DNA from: Ophiostoma sp. CBS 140.51
Taxonomy: Eukaryota; Ascomycota; Sordariomycetes; Ophiostomatales; Ophiostomataceae
Assembly (NCBI GenBank): GCA_029298735.1
Contig: JANSLP010000263.1
Span: 1 to 46,030 of the forward strand
Length of the DNA: 46,030 bases
Direction: 5' to 3'
Numbering within the stretch: position 1 is the stretch's first letter; every line of letters begins with the position of its first letter. Position numbers and translations under genes: made by a program. A model generated the notes under the pieces. It did not search any database. It was not told where the DNA came from and saw nothing but the letters and a program-made list of their open reading frames with translations. Shown here in pieces: positions 1 to 10,890 of this stretch.

Positions 1-251
1 GACCAGGGTCTGAAGAATAAGGAAGAGCCTCCTCCAAGTTTTGACCTCCAAAACGGCCCCCTTTCCCGGGCAACAAAAATATTGCAAGAAAAGGATAACC
101 ACAAATTTAAATTTAAATGCAAATAAAATAAAACAAACAAATACGCCAGATTCATAAATTTATCGGACTAATTTACAATTCATGGATGCCATTACACTAT
201 GAGACAAACCTCCCTCGGGCCCCAAATACACCTTCCCATATTACATTCTTC
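1..251. other. Intergenic, 3' flank of HSM3-like gene
   Basis: No gene is visible. The stretch is AT-rich, with a repeated aaattt motif near 105-120, and lies downstream of the minus-strand HSM3-like stop codon, so it probably holds that gene's 3' UTR and polyadenylation region. Confidence 0.6.
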
Positions 252-1487
252 CTACTGCCACCCTGCAACCCGTGTTGCCGAAGCTGGCAGAATCTGCCGC
301 AGCCAGTCTCTGAGCTCGTCTGCTTCTTCGGGTACCGTCCGGTCTGATAGTGACTGGAGCGACTGCAAGAGTTCTGGGTCCTGGGCCGTGGCCGTCCGCA
401 ACAGTGTCCGCAAGACCTCGATGGTGTAGTCGACATTGTTGCCACCGTTGTCGCCGCCGGTTGCTCCAGATACTGGCGTCGCGTTGGCAGCCACACGCAG
501 GACGCTCACAAGCGTTTCGTAAAAGTCAATCAGACTCAAGTGCATCAGCACATCGGACGAGTCGACCATGTGCAGGGCGACAAACTGCAGTAGGCTCTCG
601 GAGCCGGTCGCCACGGCAGTGAGGTTGAGCGCGGCGAGGCGGGGCACTATCCGCAGTACACGGCCCTGTGCAATCGACTGCTGGTGGGCGTTGCCGGCCG
701 TCTCTGGGTGGGTGCCGCGGCAGAGAGCCACAAAGACGTCCTTATAAAGCGCCGGATCTTGCAGCAAACGGTTCCACAACCGACACTGGCCGGGTGTGTT
801 GCGAAGCGGTGACGGTGGTGCAATGGTTGTCGTTGCAATTCCGTTCAGCGAACCGTTGACACCCCGCCCAGGTTCGTTTTGTGTCGCCGTATACCGCACG
901 GGCGGCAGTGGGCAGTCAACGTCCAGCAGGTCGCCAATCACACGCGAGCCGCACTCGCCGACCTCGACAGCCGGCGACGCCAGCCAGCGCACAGTTAGAG
1001 CCGACAAGAGCGCGTCCATGGTCGAAAGACGAGAGATATCTTCAGCTGCACCAACACGGCGCCGGCTGGCCGTGTTGCTGCCGCCAGAGGCTTTGTGGAT
1101 GACAGTCATGGCGAGAACATTGGTGGCCGGCGCAGCGTCGGCGCCGAGGGCGGCAACAAGTTGCGCCTCGGACGCGAGCGTGAGGGCATCGCTAAATGAG
1201 ACGGGACCGAGGAGCTTGATTGCAATAGACGAAAGCACGCCAGCATTGGCTTCAGATCCAACGGCTACTGGGTTTTGGAGGACACCAATGATCTTGGGAA
1301 GCAGGCGTGGCACCAGGGCTGGGATGTTGGCCTCGGTGAGCTGGAGTTCAACAGCATCAAAGAGTGCGGGATCGAGCTGGACTGAAGCTGGCGTGTTTGT
1401 TGGTGGTGAGTTTTCCGGAATCGCTAAAAGAGCATCGAGATGCTGGTCGAGGTCGTCGAGACCGGAAATTGGGGCGATGTTATCCAT
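252..1487 (-). CDS. HSM3: Hsm3/PSMD5 (S5b)-like proteasome base assembly chaperone
   Basis: Single-exon gene of 411 aa. The layout matches the filamentous-fungal proteins annotated as DNA mismatch repair protein HSM3: an N-terminal SGLDDLDQHLDALL stretch, then helical-repeat segments such as ALVPRLLPKIIGVL, RVLRIVPRLAALNL and DVLMHLSLIDFYETLVSVL. In yeast, Hsm3 is a HEAT/ARM-like chaperone that binds the Rpt1 C-terminal region during assembly of the 19S proteasome base, and it was first found through a mismatch-repair phenotype. It acts in the cytosol and nucleus. The ATG at 1487 has a good context (CACCATGG) and is the first methionine of the frame. A low-complexity Thr/Gly/Asn insert lies between the repeats (about residues 215-235). 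It is divergent from RPC31. The assignment rests on remembered family pattern; another ARM-repeat protein is the main alternative. Confidence 0.72.
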   Translation of the reverse strand: MDNIAPISGLDDLDQHLDALLAIPENSPPTNTPASVQLDPALFDAVELQLTEANIPALVPRLLPKIIGVLQNPVAVGSEANAGVLSSIAIKLLGPVSFSDALTLASEAQLVAALGADAAPATNVLAMTVIHKASGGSNTASRRRVGAAEDISRLSTMDALLSALTVRWLASPAVEVGECGSRVIGDLLDVDCPLPPVRYTATQNEPGRGVNGSLNGIATTTIAPPSPLRNTPGQCRLWNRLLQDPALYKDVFVALCRGTHPETAGNAHQQSIAQGRVLRIVPRLAALNLTAVATGSESLLQFVALHMVDSSDVLMHLSLIDFYETLVSVLRVAANATPVSGATGGDNGGNNVDYTIEVLRTLLRTATAQDPELLQSLQSLSDRTVPEEADELRDWLRQILPASATRVAGWQ

Positions 1488-2113
1488 GGTGGATGAGAGG
1501 TTGTGGTGGTGAGCAATCTGATATCGCTTGTTTATGAGAAGGGTTGTTGATCAAAGATCTGAATTAAAAGCTTGTGAAAGCTAACTTCACGAAGATGTTT
1601 CCGCTTTGCTGTGGTATAAAAAGAGTAAAGATGTCGTCGTACATTAAAAAGTAGGATGCGGCGACGTTGGGAAGGTGTTCGTCAGTCATTCTCTGCCTAG
1701 CTCACATACGTGCAACCATAAAGGAAGGAGCTCTCGGTGCTGGGGGGCGAGGGAGCTGTCTGCCATTTTGGGAACAGGCTGAGGAAAACGCGGGGCTCTA
1801 GCGCACTCCAGGCGAATTACCGCCCTGCAGTTCTGCGGTGCCTTACAGCGTCGCTTTTGGGCGGTGGGGGACGACTACAGGCGAGAATGGCCGGCACCGA
1901 CTAGCGCCGGGGGCTGCCTTTCAAAAAATTGTACGGGCAGAAAAAAAAGTTTAGTCCCTGTGAAAATTGGTGACGATTTACATCGTTGAATTTCAATATC
2001 GCAACCCAGTCATACGGCAATCTACCCACGCTCGCGCCTCTCCTTTGACACACGACCTAAAACCAGCTACTATTCTATCAGCACACTGCTCAACTACCCA
2101 AACAACAATCACG
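1488..2113. promoter_or_regulatory. Shared divergent promoter, HSM3-like / RPC31
   Basis: 626 bp between two divergent start codons with no ORF of note. It contains TATAAAAA on the plus strand near 1615, too far from RPC31 to be an obvious TATA box, and a T/A-rich tract around 1925-1960. The last 150 bp before the RPC31 start are CA/CT-rich, as is usual for fungal 5' leaders. No specific operator is recognised. Confidence 0.5.
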
Positions 2114-3048
2114 ATGCGCGGTGGCCGAGGCGGTGGCCGCGGCGGTGGACGTGGAGGACGGCGTGGCGGCTTTGGAGCGCCATGGTCCGACGATCCCACA
2201 ATGAAGGCCGACTCGCGGCCGGTGGAGCTGTTTCCGGTGGGTGTAACATCATGAATAGGAGTGACCGCAGTATCGTCCACCTGCTAACAAGATAGGCATA
2301 CTCTGCACCCATGGCGGCACCTTTGACGAGTCAGGAATGCCAGGCAGTCGACTATTTCTTGCTCGTCCGCGAACAGACGCACTCGACGCCCCTGTACACG
2401 CAAACACGAACATGGAAGAGTTTGGAAGGGGCGGGCGGTGGACCCGGTGTCGGTGGCGCATCGGGCAAGGCCTACGGCCAGGACCAGATCAACCAGCAGT
2501 ACGGCGTGCGCAACAAGGCGACTGTCGACCCGTTTACGTCGGTGCCCATGTACTCGCACCGATTCGAAACGACAGAACGTGCGCTGCCGGACTTGTCGGC
2601 ACGTCCCTTCAGCAAAGAACTTTTCCCACAAGAACTGTGGCCGACACTTGACGGCAACGACGACGGAAAGTTGGGCAAGGGCGCCAAGAATACACGCGAC
2701 CGTGTGCTGGCGCTGTCGGATGTGACGTCGCTACGGACGGCCGAGGATATTTTCCAGACGAAGAAGGCCGAGGACGGTGATGGCGCTGGTGCCGACGGCG
2801 AGAGTGGAACGCACAAGGCGCTAGAGCAGCTCGAGAAGTTTAAGAACGTCGGGCTGGACAATGAAGACAATGTCGAGTTTGACCTGGTCGAAGACGAAGG
2901 CGACTACGACGAGGTGGAGGATGAAGAGTACGACGACGACGAAGAGGGTGACTACAACGCAGAAGCAGCCTTTGACAATGGCGACGACGACGACTACGGC
3001 GACGAGTTTGACGACGGTGGTGGAGGCGGCGATGAGGGCATGTATTAG
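2114..3048 (+). CDS. RPC31: DNA-directed RNA polymerase III subunit Rpc31 (RPC7 family)
   Basis: Two exons, 2114-2236 and 2296-3048, giving 291 aa. The protein starts with a Gly/Arg-rich segment (RGGRGGGRGGG), then a conserved block reading ELFP-xY-xxP-xxxPLT across the splice, a PLYT motif, and ends in a long Asp/Glu-rich tail (about the last 75 residues). That order is diagnostic of Rpc31/RPC7, a member of the Pol III-specific RPC3/RPC6/RPC7 subcomplex needed for initiation on tRNA and 5S genes. The intron has a GTGGGT donor, a CTAAC branch site at 2284-2288 and a TAG acceptor at 2295. The 2237 donor was preferred over GTAACA at 2243 because it restores the LFPAYSAP spacing of the family. 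The shorter reading from ATG 2311 would lose the conserved N terminus. Convergent with NUP49. Confidence 0.88.
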
Positions 3049-3377
3049 GGAAAGAAGAGTGAGGATAGAGGATGGACCGACTGGAAAAGGCGTTTCAGGA
3101 AATGGCTGGTGCCTTTTTGGGCTTCTTGTATACAATATTTAAACTATATATCACTTAATGACTGACGATACTATTTTAAGCACAGGGAAGAAAAGCTCAA
3201 AGTGAACAGGAAACAGGAAACAGACTCATTATATTGCGCCAGTAGAATGTAAAATCAAATCAAAACGCGGACATGACCACCGACCCAAACTGCAGTGCTC
3301 CCATCTCCGCAAAAAGCCAAATGTACATGATACAAAGCAATTCCAATGCTGCTCTCCTCCCTTCGCTGTCTTTCAGT
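3049..3377. other. Convergent 3' spacer RPC31 / NUP49
   Basis: 329 bp between two stop codons. AT-rich in the middle (3130-3260), consistent with 3' UTRs and poly(A) sites of both genes. No further gene seen. Confidence 0.6.
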
Positions 3378-4870
3378 CTACCGACGGCCGAGGAAGCCGC
3401 CCAGCTGCAGGCCCGTCATGCTCTCCCGCGCCGTACCAACCACGCTAGCTACAGTAAGGATGCTCTCCTCAAAGTCGCGCAGAACCGCAGCCAGCTCGGC
3501 CACCTTGTCGCTGGCTGAGCTTCCCTCGCCGTTGGCATCCGAGGCAGATGTACCGTTTGACGAGGCGGCCACCTTTTGCAGCTGTTCCAAAAGGCCTGCC
3601 TGCACACTGTACATGTGCACCTCAATCTCGCCCAGGTTCGACTCGAGCTTGCGCAGCTGCGAGCCAATCTCGTCGCCCGTGTGTGAAAAGTAGTTGATCA
3701 GATCTGTGCGGCCACCACTGTCACCTCCCCGGTCACTGCCTGCCTTGCGGTCGCTGCCGTCGTCACCGCCACGGGCACCGTCTCGACCGCGGCCGTTCTT
3801 CTTGGGGCCACCCGTCGTCGACCACAGGCCCGAGGTGTGGAACTGTGCCGGCAGCTTCTGGTTATCGAGCGCCTTGAAGCTCAGCTGGGCGTGGTCGGCA
3901 TCCTCCTTGACCGTCTCGCGCAGCGCCTGGATCGACTGCAGGTCCGAGGCCATGGCGCCCGACACACCGTCGTACTTGCGTGCCACAAAGCGCACATCGC
4001 CCGGGATGGCCTCGAGACTCTCGCTGTGTGCCGGCAGGAACGCCTCGACCTGGTTCTTTTGCTCAATGAACGACTGGATCATCGAGTCGAACGCGATAAT
4101 GTCCTTTTGCAGGCTCTCCTGGAGGTCGTTGAAGCGGGTCGTGCCCTTGAGGTTGGACAGGTCGATGCGGACGCCTGGGACGACTTGCTGCTGTTGTTGC
4201 TGCTGTTGAGGCTGCTGCATAGCCGTGCTCGCACCAAAGAGACCGCCCGACATTGTGGATGGTGCCGCAGCCGCTGGGGTTGCTGTGCTTACACCGAAAA
4301 GACCGCCCGTCGAGGCTGCAGGCTGTGTTGCTGCTGCCGCCGTAGAAGCACCAAAGAGACCACCGCCCGTTGCTGGAGCGGATGCTGCCGGTGTCGTCGT
4401 CGCTGTTCCAGCTCCACCAAAGAGACCGCCTCCAGTCGCTGGTGCTGCCGTCGTTGTCGCCGTGCTGCCGCCGCCAAAGAGCCCGCCGAGTGCTGGCTTG
4501 GCCGGCTGGGCTGCTGCCGTCGCTCCACCGCCAAACAGACCACCACCCGTTGCCGGAGCTGCTGTCGTAGCCGCTGTGGAGGCTCCAAAGAGGGAAGGTG
4601 TCGATGCAGCCGGTGCTGCCGTCGTGGTTGCTGGAGCGCCAAACAAGCTGCCTGCTGGTTTGGCTGTTGTCTGTGTCGTGGCCGAGCCGAAGAGACCGCC
4701 GCTAGCTGGGCCCTGGGATGTAGTAGCTGGGCTTCCGCTGTGATGAGTTAGCGGGTGTAGGAAAGCAACTCGAATGTCGTGGAAGAAGCTCAAAAAACTT
4801 ACAAGAGGTTGGCCGCGCCTGTGTTGATGCTCAGCCCGCCAGGCACGCTCGCTGACCGAGCTAAAGCCAT
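3378..4870 (-). CDS. NUP49: FG-nucleoporin Nup49 (Nsp1-Nup57-Nup49 central channel complex; Nup58 homologue)
   Basis: Two exons on the minus strand, 4870-4803 and 4737-3378, giving 475 aa. The N-terminal part (about residues 1-200) is Ala/Thr-rich with ten LFG motifs, mostly GGLFG, followed by a Gln run of imperfect repeats. The C-terminal part (about 205-475) is helical and begins GVRIDLSNLKGTTRF, the start of the coiled-coil region that in Nup49/Nup58 binds Nsp1 and Nup57 in the central transport channel. The intron has a GTAAGT donor and a CTAAC branch site close to its CAG acceptor, and splicing creates the first LFG motif (ANL|FG). Length is close to yeast Nup49 (472). An unusual hydrophilic, Arg/Gly/Asp-rich segment interrupts the coiled-coil half near residues 325-360. 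Divergent from FIP1. Nup57 is the less likely alternative. Confidence 0.87.
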
Positions 4871-5499
4871 TGCTGTAGAGTGGTGTGGATATGAAACTGT
4901 GAAATGAGGTGGCGAAGTTATGCAGGACAAAAAAATGCGGAGAGGTTGAGAAGAATGCTGTGTGTTCTTGGTGGTTGTGTTGGGGGTTTGTTGTTGTTGC
5001 TGATGGATTTCGAGAAAGGGCGTTTCGTTGGACTGGTATTTTTTTTGGAGCCTTCTCCCCCTTCCTTTCCTACAATTCAGCTTGTTTTTTTTGGCGCCTC
5101 GTCCTGGGACCTGGGCCGCTGTTGGTGTTCTGCCACCTGCTTTTGTTGGAGACAAAAAGCTACTCGCGTTTTTGGCTTGGGCGACTGGCGCGACTTTGCG
5201 CTTCACCGCCTTCTTTTCTTGGGAGTCAGGGAAGTTACCATCACGTGCACCTACTAACAGCCCCCGCCACCGAAATGCAGCAAGAGCTCCCACTGTAACA
5301 CGCAACAAAGAGTGCTGTTGAAAGAAGCTTCAGCATTTAATCAGTCTCCCTTGTTTGCGATTTTGCCGCTTTTGCCAACCTCGTCCACAAAGCACCACGC
5401 GCAAAGAAGACGACAAGCCCACGATTCACTGCACAGCAGCTCTCCATTATCACGTATTTACAATCACCATACACCAGACGTCACATACACACGCTCACC
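4871..5499. promoter_or_regulatory. Shared divergent promoter, NUP49 / FIP1
   Basis: 629 bp between divergent starts. T-rich on the plus strand near 5040-5100 (A/G on the NUP49 side). It carries TCACGTG at 5241-5247, a bHLH-type site (Cbf1-like in fungi), roughly mid-way between the genes. The final 150 bp before FIP1 are CA-rich leader. Regulation by this motif is inference only. Confidence 0.45.
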
Positions 5500-6806
5500 A
5501 TGGATATCGACGACGACGATGACGATTTCTACGCGCCGGAGGAGCCCGAAGTCCAGACAACTGCCCCAGCGCAAGCTGAAACAACAGCAGAAGAAAAGAC
5601 AGCAGACGCCTCAGCAGAGGAAGAAGCGGACGGTGGAGATGATGCAGACGCATTAGAAGAGGACGGTGAAGACGAGGGTGGCGCCATGGACGAGGATGGC
5701 GACGAGGGCGAGGACGATGGGGAGGACGACGACGATTCAGATATTGAAATCGTCACGGAACGGAAAGATGGCACAAAAGCAGCTCCCCCCTCGTGAGTGC
5801 CCCCCTGGGCTACATTGAAACACTCTGATTCGCGCCTCCTAACCTCACCAGACAATCAAAATATAGCGACATTCGCAATATACCACAAAGGTCCACGACT
5901 GGCGAGGGGGCAGCAAAGCCAGCAGCAGGTGGCAGCAGTACAGGAAAGAAGGATGATACAGCGGCATCAGGAGCCGGAGGAGCTGCAGAAGGGCGCCGTG
6001 GAAGCGCTGGTGGCCCGTCCGCTGACTATCCGGCCGTGTCCACTTCGACTGTCGACATCAATGCCATCCCCACCCATAAGCCTACCAGAAAGCCCATTAC
6101 ACAAGTCAACATTGACTTGGATCTCCCCGAGAACGACAAGCCCTGGCGCCAGCCGGGTACCGATCTCAGCGACTACTTTAACTACGGCTTCGACGAATTT
6201 ACGTGGGCCCTCTACTCACAGAAGCAGGAGAGCTTGCGCTCCGAGTACAACCAGGACGCTGTTGCCAACTCCAACAAGCGCATGATGGAAGACTTCAACA
6301 TGATGCTGATGGGCGGTATGCCGGGCATGGGAGGCATGCCCGGCGGCCCCGGTGGTGGACCTGGTGGCCAGGGTGCTGGTGGCCCCGGTGCAAACCCCAA
6401 TGCAGCTGGCGGCAACCAAGCAGGAGCAGGCGGTGTCCCTAGTGGCCCTGGTGGGGCCGCTGGTGGCAATGCCGGTGCTGCAGCTGGTGCACAGGGCGGT
6501 ATGCCGGGTATGCCGGGCATGGACGGTGGCATGCCGCCCGAGATGCAACAGATGCTGCAGCAAATGATGGCTTCTGGCATGGATCCCAGCCAAATGGACC
6601 CGGAGACACTGGCTGCTATGATGGGCCAGATGGGCGGCGGTGTGCCTGGTGGTGCTGGCGGCCAAGGTGCTGCTGTCGGTGGCGGCTACGGTAACCAAGG
6701 TTTTGGTGGCAACCAGGGTTTCGGTGGCTACGACCAGAACATGGGCGGCGGCAATGCAAACCGTGGTGGCTTCAACCGCGGCCGTGGCGGGCGGAGGAAC
6801 TGGTAA
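5500..6806 (+). CDS. FIP1: Pre-mRNA polyadenylation factor Fip1
   Basis: Two exons, 5500-5792 and 5852-6806, giving 415 aa. Residues 1-95 are very acidic (runs of Asp/Glu). The splice joins TC|A and is followed by a KYSDIRNIPQR block; the conserved Fip1 motif lies at about 175-220 (ITQVNIDLDLPENDKPWR, then DLSDYFNYGFDEFTW). The C-terminal half is a Gly/Met/Pro-rich low-complexity region ending in RGG-type repeats (NRGGFNRGRGG). Fip1 is the flexible hub of the cleavage and polyadenylation factor: it tethers poly(A) polymerase to the complex in the nucleus. The intron has a GTGAGT donor, a CTAAC branch site at 5839-5843 and a CAG acceptor at 5851. The acidic N terminus, Fip1 motif and RG-rich tail together make the call secure. 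Convergent with the next gene. Confidence 0.93.
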
Positions 6807-7315
6807 TTTCGGGAAAGAGATATGCTACGAATTTAACATTGTATTTCTGGCGGCTTTATGAGAGGGAAGATTTTATGCATATTCTATCAAAACAAAAAGC
6901 GACGAGTTTCTCTATGTTGCATTGGTATAAAAAATCAAAGTCTATGTAGCCTCGCAGCCAGTATTCTTTTTCACAAGTTCTCAATAAGTAACAATCCTTC
7001 TCTTTCTTCCAAAATGCAATCCAATCTCTTCCCAAAATCAAATAAAAGCCCGTATCCAACAAAACCGGCCGAGAAACGCCGCCTGGTCCACTATTTTCTC
7101 TCCAACTCCAAAATGAAATCAAAATGCAACAGTAAATGCAATAACAAGACAAATCAGAGGCGCAGGCGTCCAGCGTCAACAACCTCAGCAACAATACTCA
7201 ACGAAAACAAGTAAATGCAAAGAGCATGCATAACAGTGGTGCCGAAAAGAAAGACAAAAAATAGAACGGTAAAGACCAAAAAAAAAGCAAGAGAACGCGT
7301 CCAGCCATCCCTTCG
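6807..7315. other. Convergent 3' spacer after FIP1
   Basis: 509 bp, A-rich on the plus strand especially 6885-7290, with no supported gene. It most likely contains the two 3' UTRs. Confidence 0.6.
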
Positions 7316-9846
7316 TCAAATCTCGCCACTATCAGCCTGGCTCGGGTTGCTGTTGTCACCAAAATCGACAGAGCCACTGTCGTCACCAAAAACCCACGTG
7401 TTGTAAGGGACAGTGAACATGCCCCAGTCGAGATCCGTGCCACTCGATGGTGACGTCCCATTAACTTGCGGTGTGTAGTTGACACCGAGCACATTTTGAG
7501 GATCACTGTTCAGGAGTGCCATCTGGTAGTTCATATTGACCTCATCAGCGTTGGCCCATTGCGGGCTGGTCATGGGGGTGTGGGCCAAAAGCTGCGGCGG
7601 CGGAACAGTCGGTTGGTTGTTTGCATTGTTATTCTCCGCAGTGACAACTCCTCCGTTGGCACTAGTGTTGATCGCAATGATCATGCTGAATATATCTTCC
7701 ATGGGAGCATCAGAGACAATGCTGGGCGAGTCTGGGGCGGAGGTACTGTTATTGCCAGCGGTTTCATTCGTGGACCGGTTGTTGTCAGTATTTGCACTCA
7801 GTGCTGGACGGAAAGGAAGAGTAAACGCATTGCCTCCGGCCATGTTAAGATGGTGGAGGTTCGCGTTCGAGTTGAGCAGCGAGAAGTCGCTGACGACCGA
7901 CGGGAGATCGGTCTTGTTGAGACTAAATCCGGTGTTGCCGTGAGAAAACTCGTGGTACGATTCGGTACCAGGCAGCAAGCTGCTAAATGTAGACGGCCAC
8001 TCAGTCTGGGTCGAAAACGGCGTACTGGGAGCTGTCGTGGAAGCTGGAATGCTGTTGCTCGCATGGGACCAAGAGAAAGGTGCAGACGATGTTGGGATAA
8101 AGGTGGCCAGGTCTGCAGAACCGACACTCATGTTGTCAGAAGTACTTTGGCCCTGCTTCGGAGACGAATTCCCGACAGCGGAAGCTCCAGCAGGCACTTT
8201 CGTCGTAATGTCTGCGGTGGTAGTGTGCGTCTTGGCTGCAATCTTGCGGCTCCGGACGCGAGTCTTCTTCTGGGAAGCCTTCGGTGAAGGTGCTTTGGTG
8301 GTTGCCGCACCTTCGGTGTCGGCAGTGTTGGTACTCTCAGGAGATGTGGTGGAGGGACTTCCACCAGTAATCTTAGCCCTCTTTGCTACAGAGTCACGGC
8401 GGCTGCTCATCTCGCCGAGCTTGCGTGTCTGCTCAATCAAACCACTGTGGACGGTACCGGCAGCTGCAACAACATTGCCGTCACGGTCCTGGAGGTCACC
8501 TGTCTGGCCAACTTGCACCTGGCCAGTACCAATGGCGTGCCGTCCGACAAACACCTGAGCGTTGCGCTCCGCGTTCTGAGATCGGTTGTTCTCCTTGCGG
8601 CGGTACTCGCGGCGAGGGTGTGCTGCCAGCCGGGCCATGTAGTCGGACTCGAGAAGGCTGCACACGGCCGCCTTGGAACGGCGTAAGGTCGTGGCGACAG
8701 CTTCAAACCGTTCAAGAAAGGTAGCAAACTGAGAGTCCCAACCCCAGTCACGGCCACTCCAGTGCATAAAAGGAACTTGGCCACGATCAACATCGCGAAT
8801 TGTGTACTAGACGAAGACAATTAGTTATGATGCTATGATGCTATGCCTTCCACACAAGAGAATAAAACAGCTGGTGACGTACCAGAATCTCCCAGCTGAG
8901 CATCTCAACCTCGATCCGGCTAAGGCCTTTCACCTTGGTGACACTGATAGTCTCCTTTTGCTGCGGGACGGGCTTCGACGGGGTGTCGCCTTTCTTTTCT
9001 AGAGTGTCGTTCTCGACGGTGTCCTTGACATCATCGTCACCTTCATCTCTATGTGAGGCTTTACGCTTCCGTGGCGAGGTAGGACCGCTGGTGTCGATAT
9101 CTGCATTATCGCTGCTATCGTCACTGCAGGACTTCTTCAAAGAGATGGGTCTCTTTCTCTCCAAGATGTTGTCCATGTTGAGAATAGCATCATAAAGCTT
9201 TGCGACAAGCTTCTTCTGCTCCTCAATAGAATTGGGGAAATCAGACCCACGCTCTGGAGACACTGACTTGAAGTCACGGCTGGCATACTCGGCACGGATC
9301 TGACGGGCCTCATAGTAGTTGAGAATGAGCGGGCTGCTCGTATCGCTAAAGTAGGTGTCACTCTTCTCCTTAAGTCGAACGGTCCACTCTGCAGCACGGC
9401 CGTCAAGAAGAGGAGAACCGCTGAGCGGAGCGTCCGTCTTGTTGACCGGACCCAAGGTGGAAATGCGATGGCCTGTGGCTTGGCCCGGAGGGACGGCCAG
9501 GAAGAGAGGCTTCCATGCCTGCAGGGCAGCTACATTCTTGCGTAGTGTGTCCCGGTCTTGGGTGTGGGCATATGCTGTGACGTAGTCTATGATATGCTTC
9601 TTGTTGGTGAGGCCATCGAGGATGTTCTCGGGTGGGAGATTGCCATTGTGCGTAATGCACTCCGTGACGTAGTCTGTCCATGGTTAGTCATTATGTCTAT
9701 ACTATATGACTTGTGTTTTCTTCTAGAGCCTTGGGTCAACATGAGCACATACCGAGAGCGAAGAAGAAGAGCCTCCGGTCACTGTCATCGAGAAGCTGGA
9801 GGAAGTCGATGGGCTTGGTGGTACTACCAGCCATGTTGGTATTCAT
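7316..9846 (-). CDS. Conserved fungal protein of unknown function, disordered C-terminal half
   Basis: Three exons on the minus strand, 9846-9753, 9673-8883 and 8806-7316, giving 791 aa. I do not recognise a named function. The N-terminal half is mostly ordered (AYAHTQDRDTLRKNVAAL, a KLVAKLYDAILNMDNILERK helix). Across the second intron it reads RIEVEMLSWEIL|YTIRDVD, followed by a Trp-rich WSGRDWGWDSQF and a FLERFEAV helix. The C-terminal part (from about residue 395) is Ser/Thr/Asn-rich. Basic clusters (PRKRK, KKTRVRSRK) could act as nuclear signals. Both introns have good signals (GTATGT donor; GTACGT donor with a CTAAT branch site), and frame continuity supports them. The start is set at the first ATG; a second, four codons on (9834), is possible. 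A chromatin or transcription role is only a guess from composition. Confidence 0.75.
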
Positions 9847-10890
9847 TGTGCCGTCTTCTCGGGGCAGACAAGGCCCTGAAGTGTGTGATAATGATAATAG
9901 AAAGGCCGCTGTTCTTAATGGGATTAGGTAAAGATGGAATGAAGATCAATGAAGATGGTAGATGAGCAAAAGGATATCAGTGTCTGGGTTGCAGAGAAAA
10001 GGGATGGAATGAAAGTACAAGTTTGAGTTTTGATTTTTGATGAGGCCATTCTCTTAAATAGACGATATTTATATCAGAGAGGATTCTCGCAGCCCCAGCA
10101 TCAGAACCTGTCGACCATCAACCAGAGGACAGCCTCGTCCAGCCAAGACAGAGCCACAGTGCCGGGAAGCTGTAGTGAAGCTGTCTTGGAGCGCCTACCG
10201 GCCCCTCCCATCTGGTCTGGCCGGTCATGGCTCAGCCCGCCCAGCAAGACAAGTCGAGCTCCATGCGCGCCTGGCTCTCACGGAAACGAGACCCGGGTGG
10301 GTCTTGCGGTCCGGCCCCACGCAAGAGAATGAAACAAAGCAAGCATTTGCCTCTGTTGTCAGTATCATGTAAAAGTCCTTCACTGATGCAGAGTCTTCGA
10401 ACTCTTGCTGTGAATTGATATCGGGAGAGGAATATTTGCTGCTGTAGATACTGTTGTCTGCATCGTTGATGGTTGATGCTGGGCAATTGATTGTGAAGAG
10501 GTACAAAGTGAATGGTTTGTTTGCTGTGTGGTGTCTTTTAACTCATGCGATCCAATATGTATTAGCCCCCCTACTTTACTTGATCGTTTGTTTGTATTAT
10601 CACGTGGACGACGCACAACACATTGCTCTGTAAAACATTGGGAAGGTGCGGTTGGATATCAATGCGTCTACGAACTATATGTACAGTAGATGAGAGTTTG
10701 ACTAGTCCATATTAGGAAATTCTTCTTTCAATGGTCATTAAGACGGGAAGTGGATGTTGTATAAATAGATAAAAGATGTATAAAAAAATGCTTCGTGGCA
10801 GAGGATAATTTAGATACAAAGTCGATGAGAAACCTCAGCTTAAATAATTGCTTATATAAATTTCAAACCTTCGAGCGCTAGAGATTGCCT
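9847..10890. promoter_or_regulatory. Intergenic, upstream of the 9846 start
   Basis: About 1.04 kb between two minus-strand genes, so it holds the promoter of the gene starting at 9846 and the 3' end of the gene ending at 10891. TCACGTG occurs at 10600-10606. No TATA box is clearly placed and no gene is seen. 10730-10870 is AT-rich. Confidence 0.45.

Noticed and set aside
796..1512. 238-codon open frame antisense to the HSM3-like gene
   Set aside because: Shadow of the coding strand; no family resemblance.
3694..4751. Long open frames antisense to NUP49
   Set aside because: They mirror the FG-repeat and Gln-repeat coding sequence (Pro/Lys/Cys-rich translations) and have no independent support.
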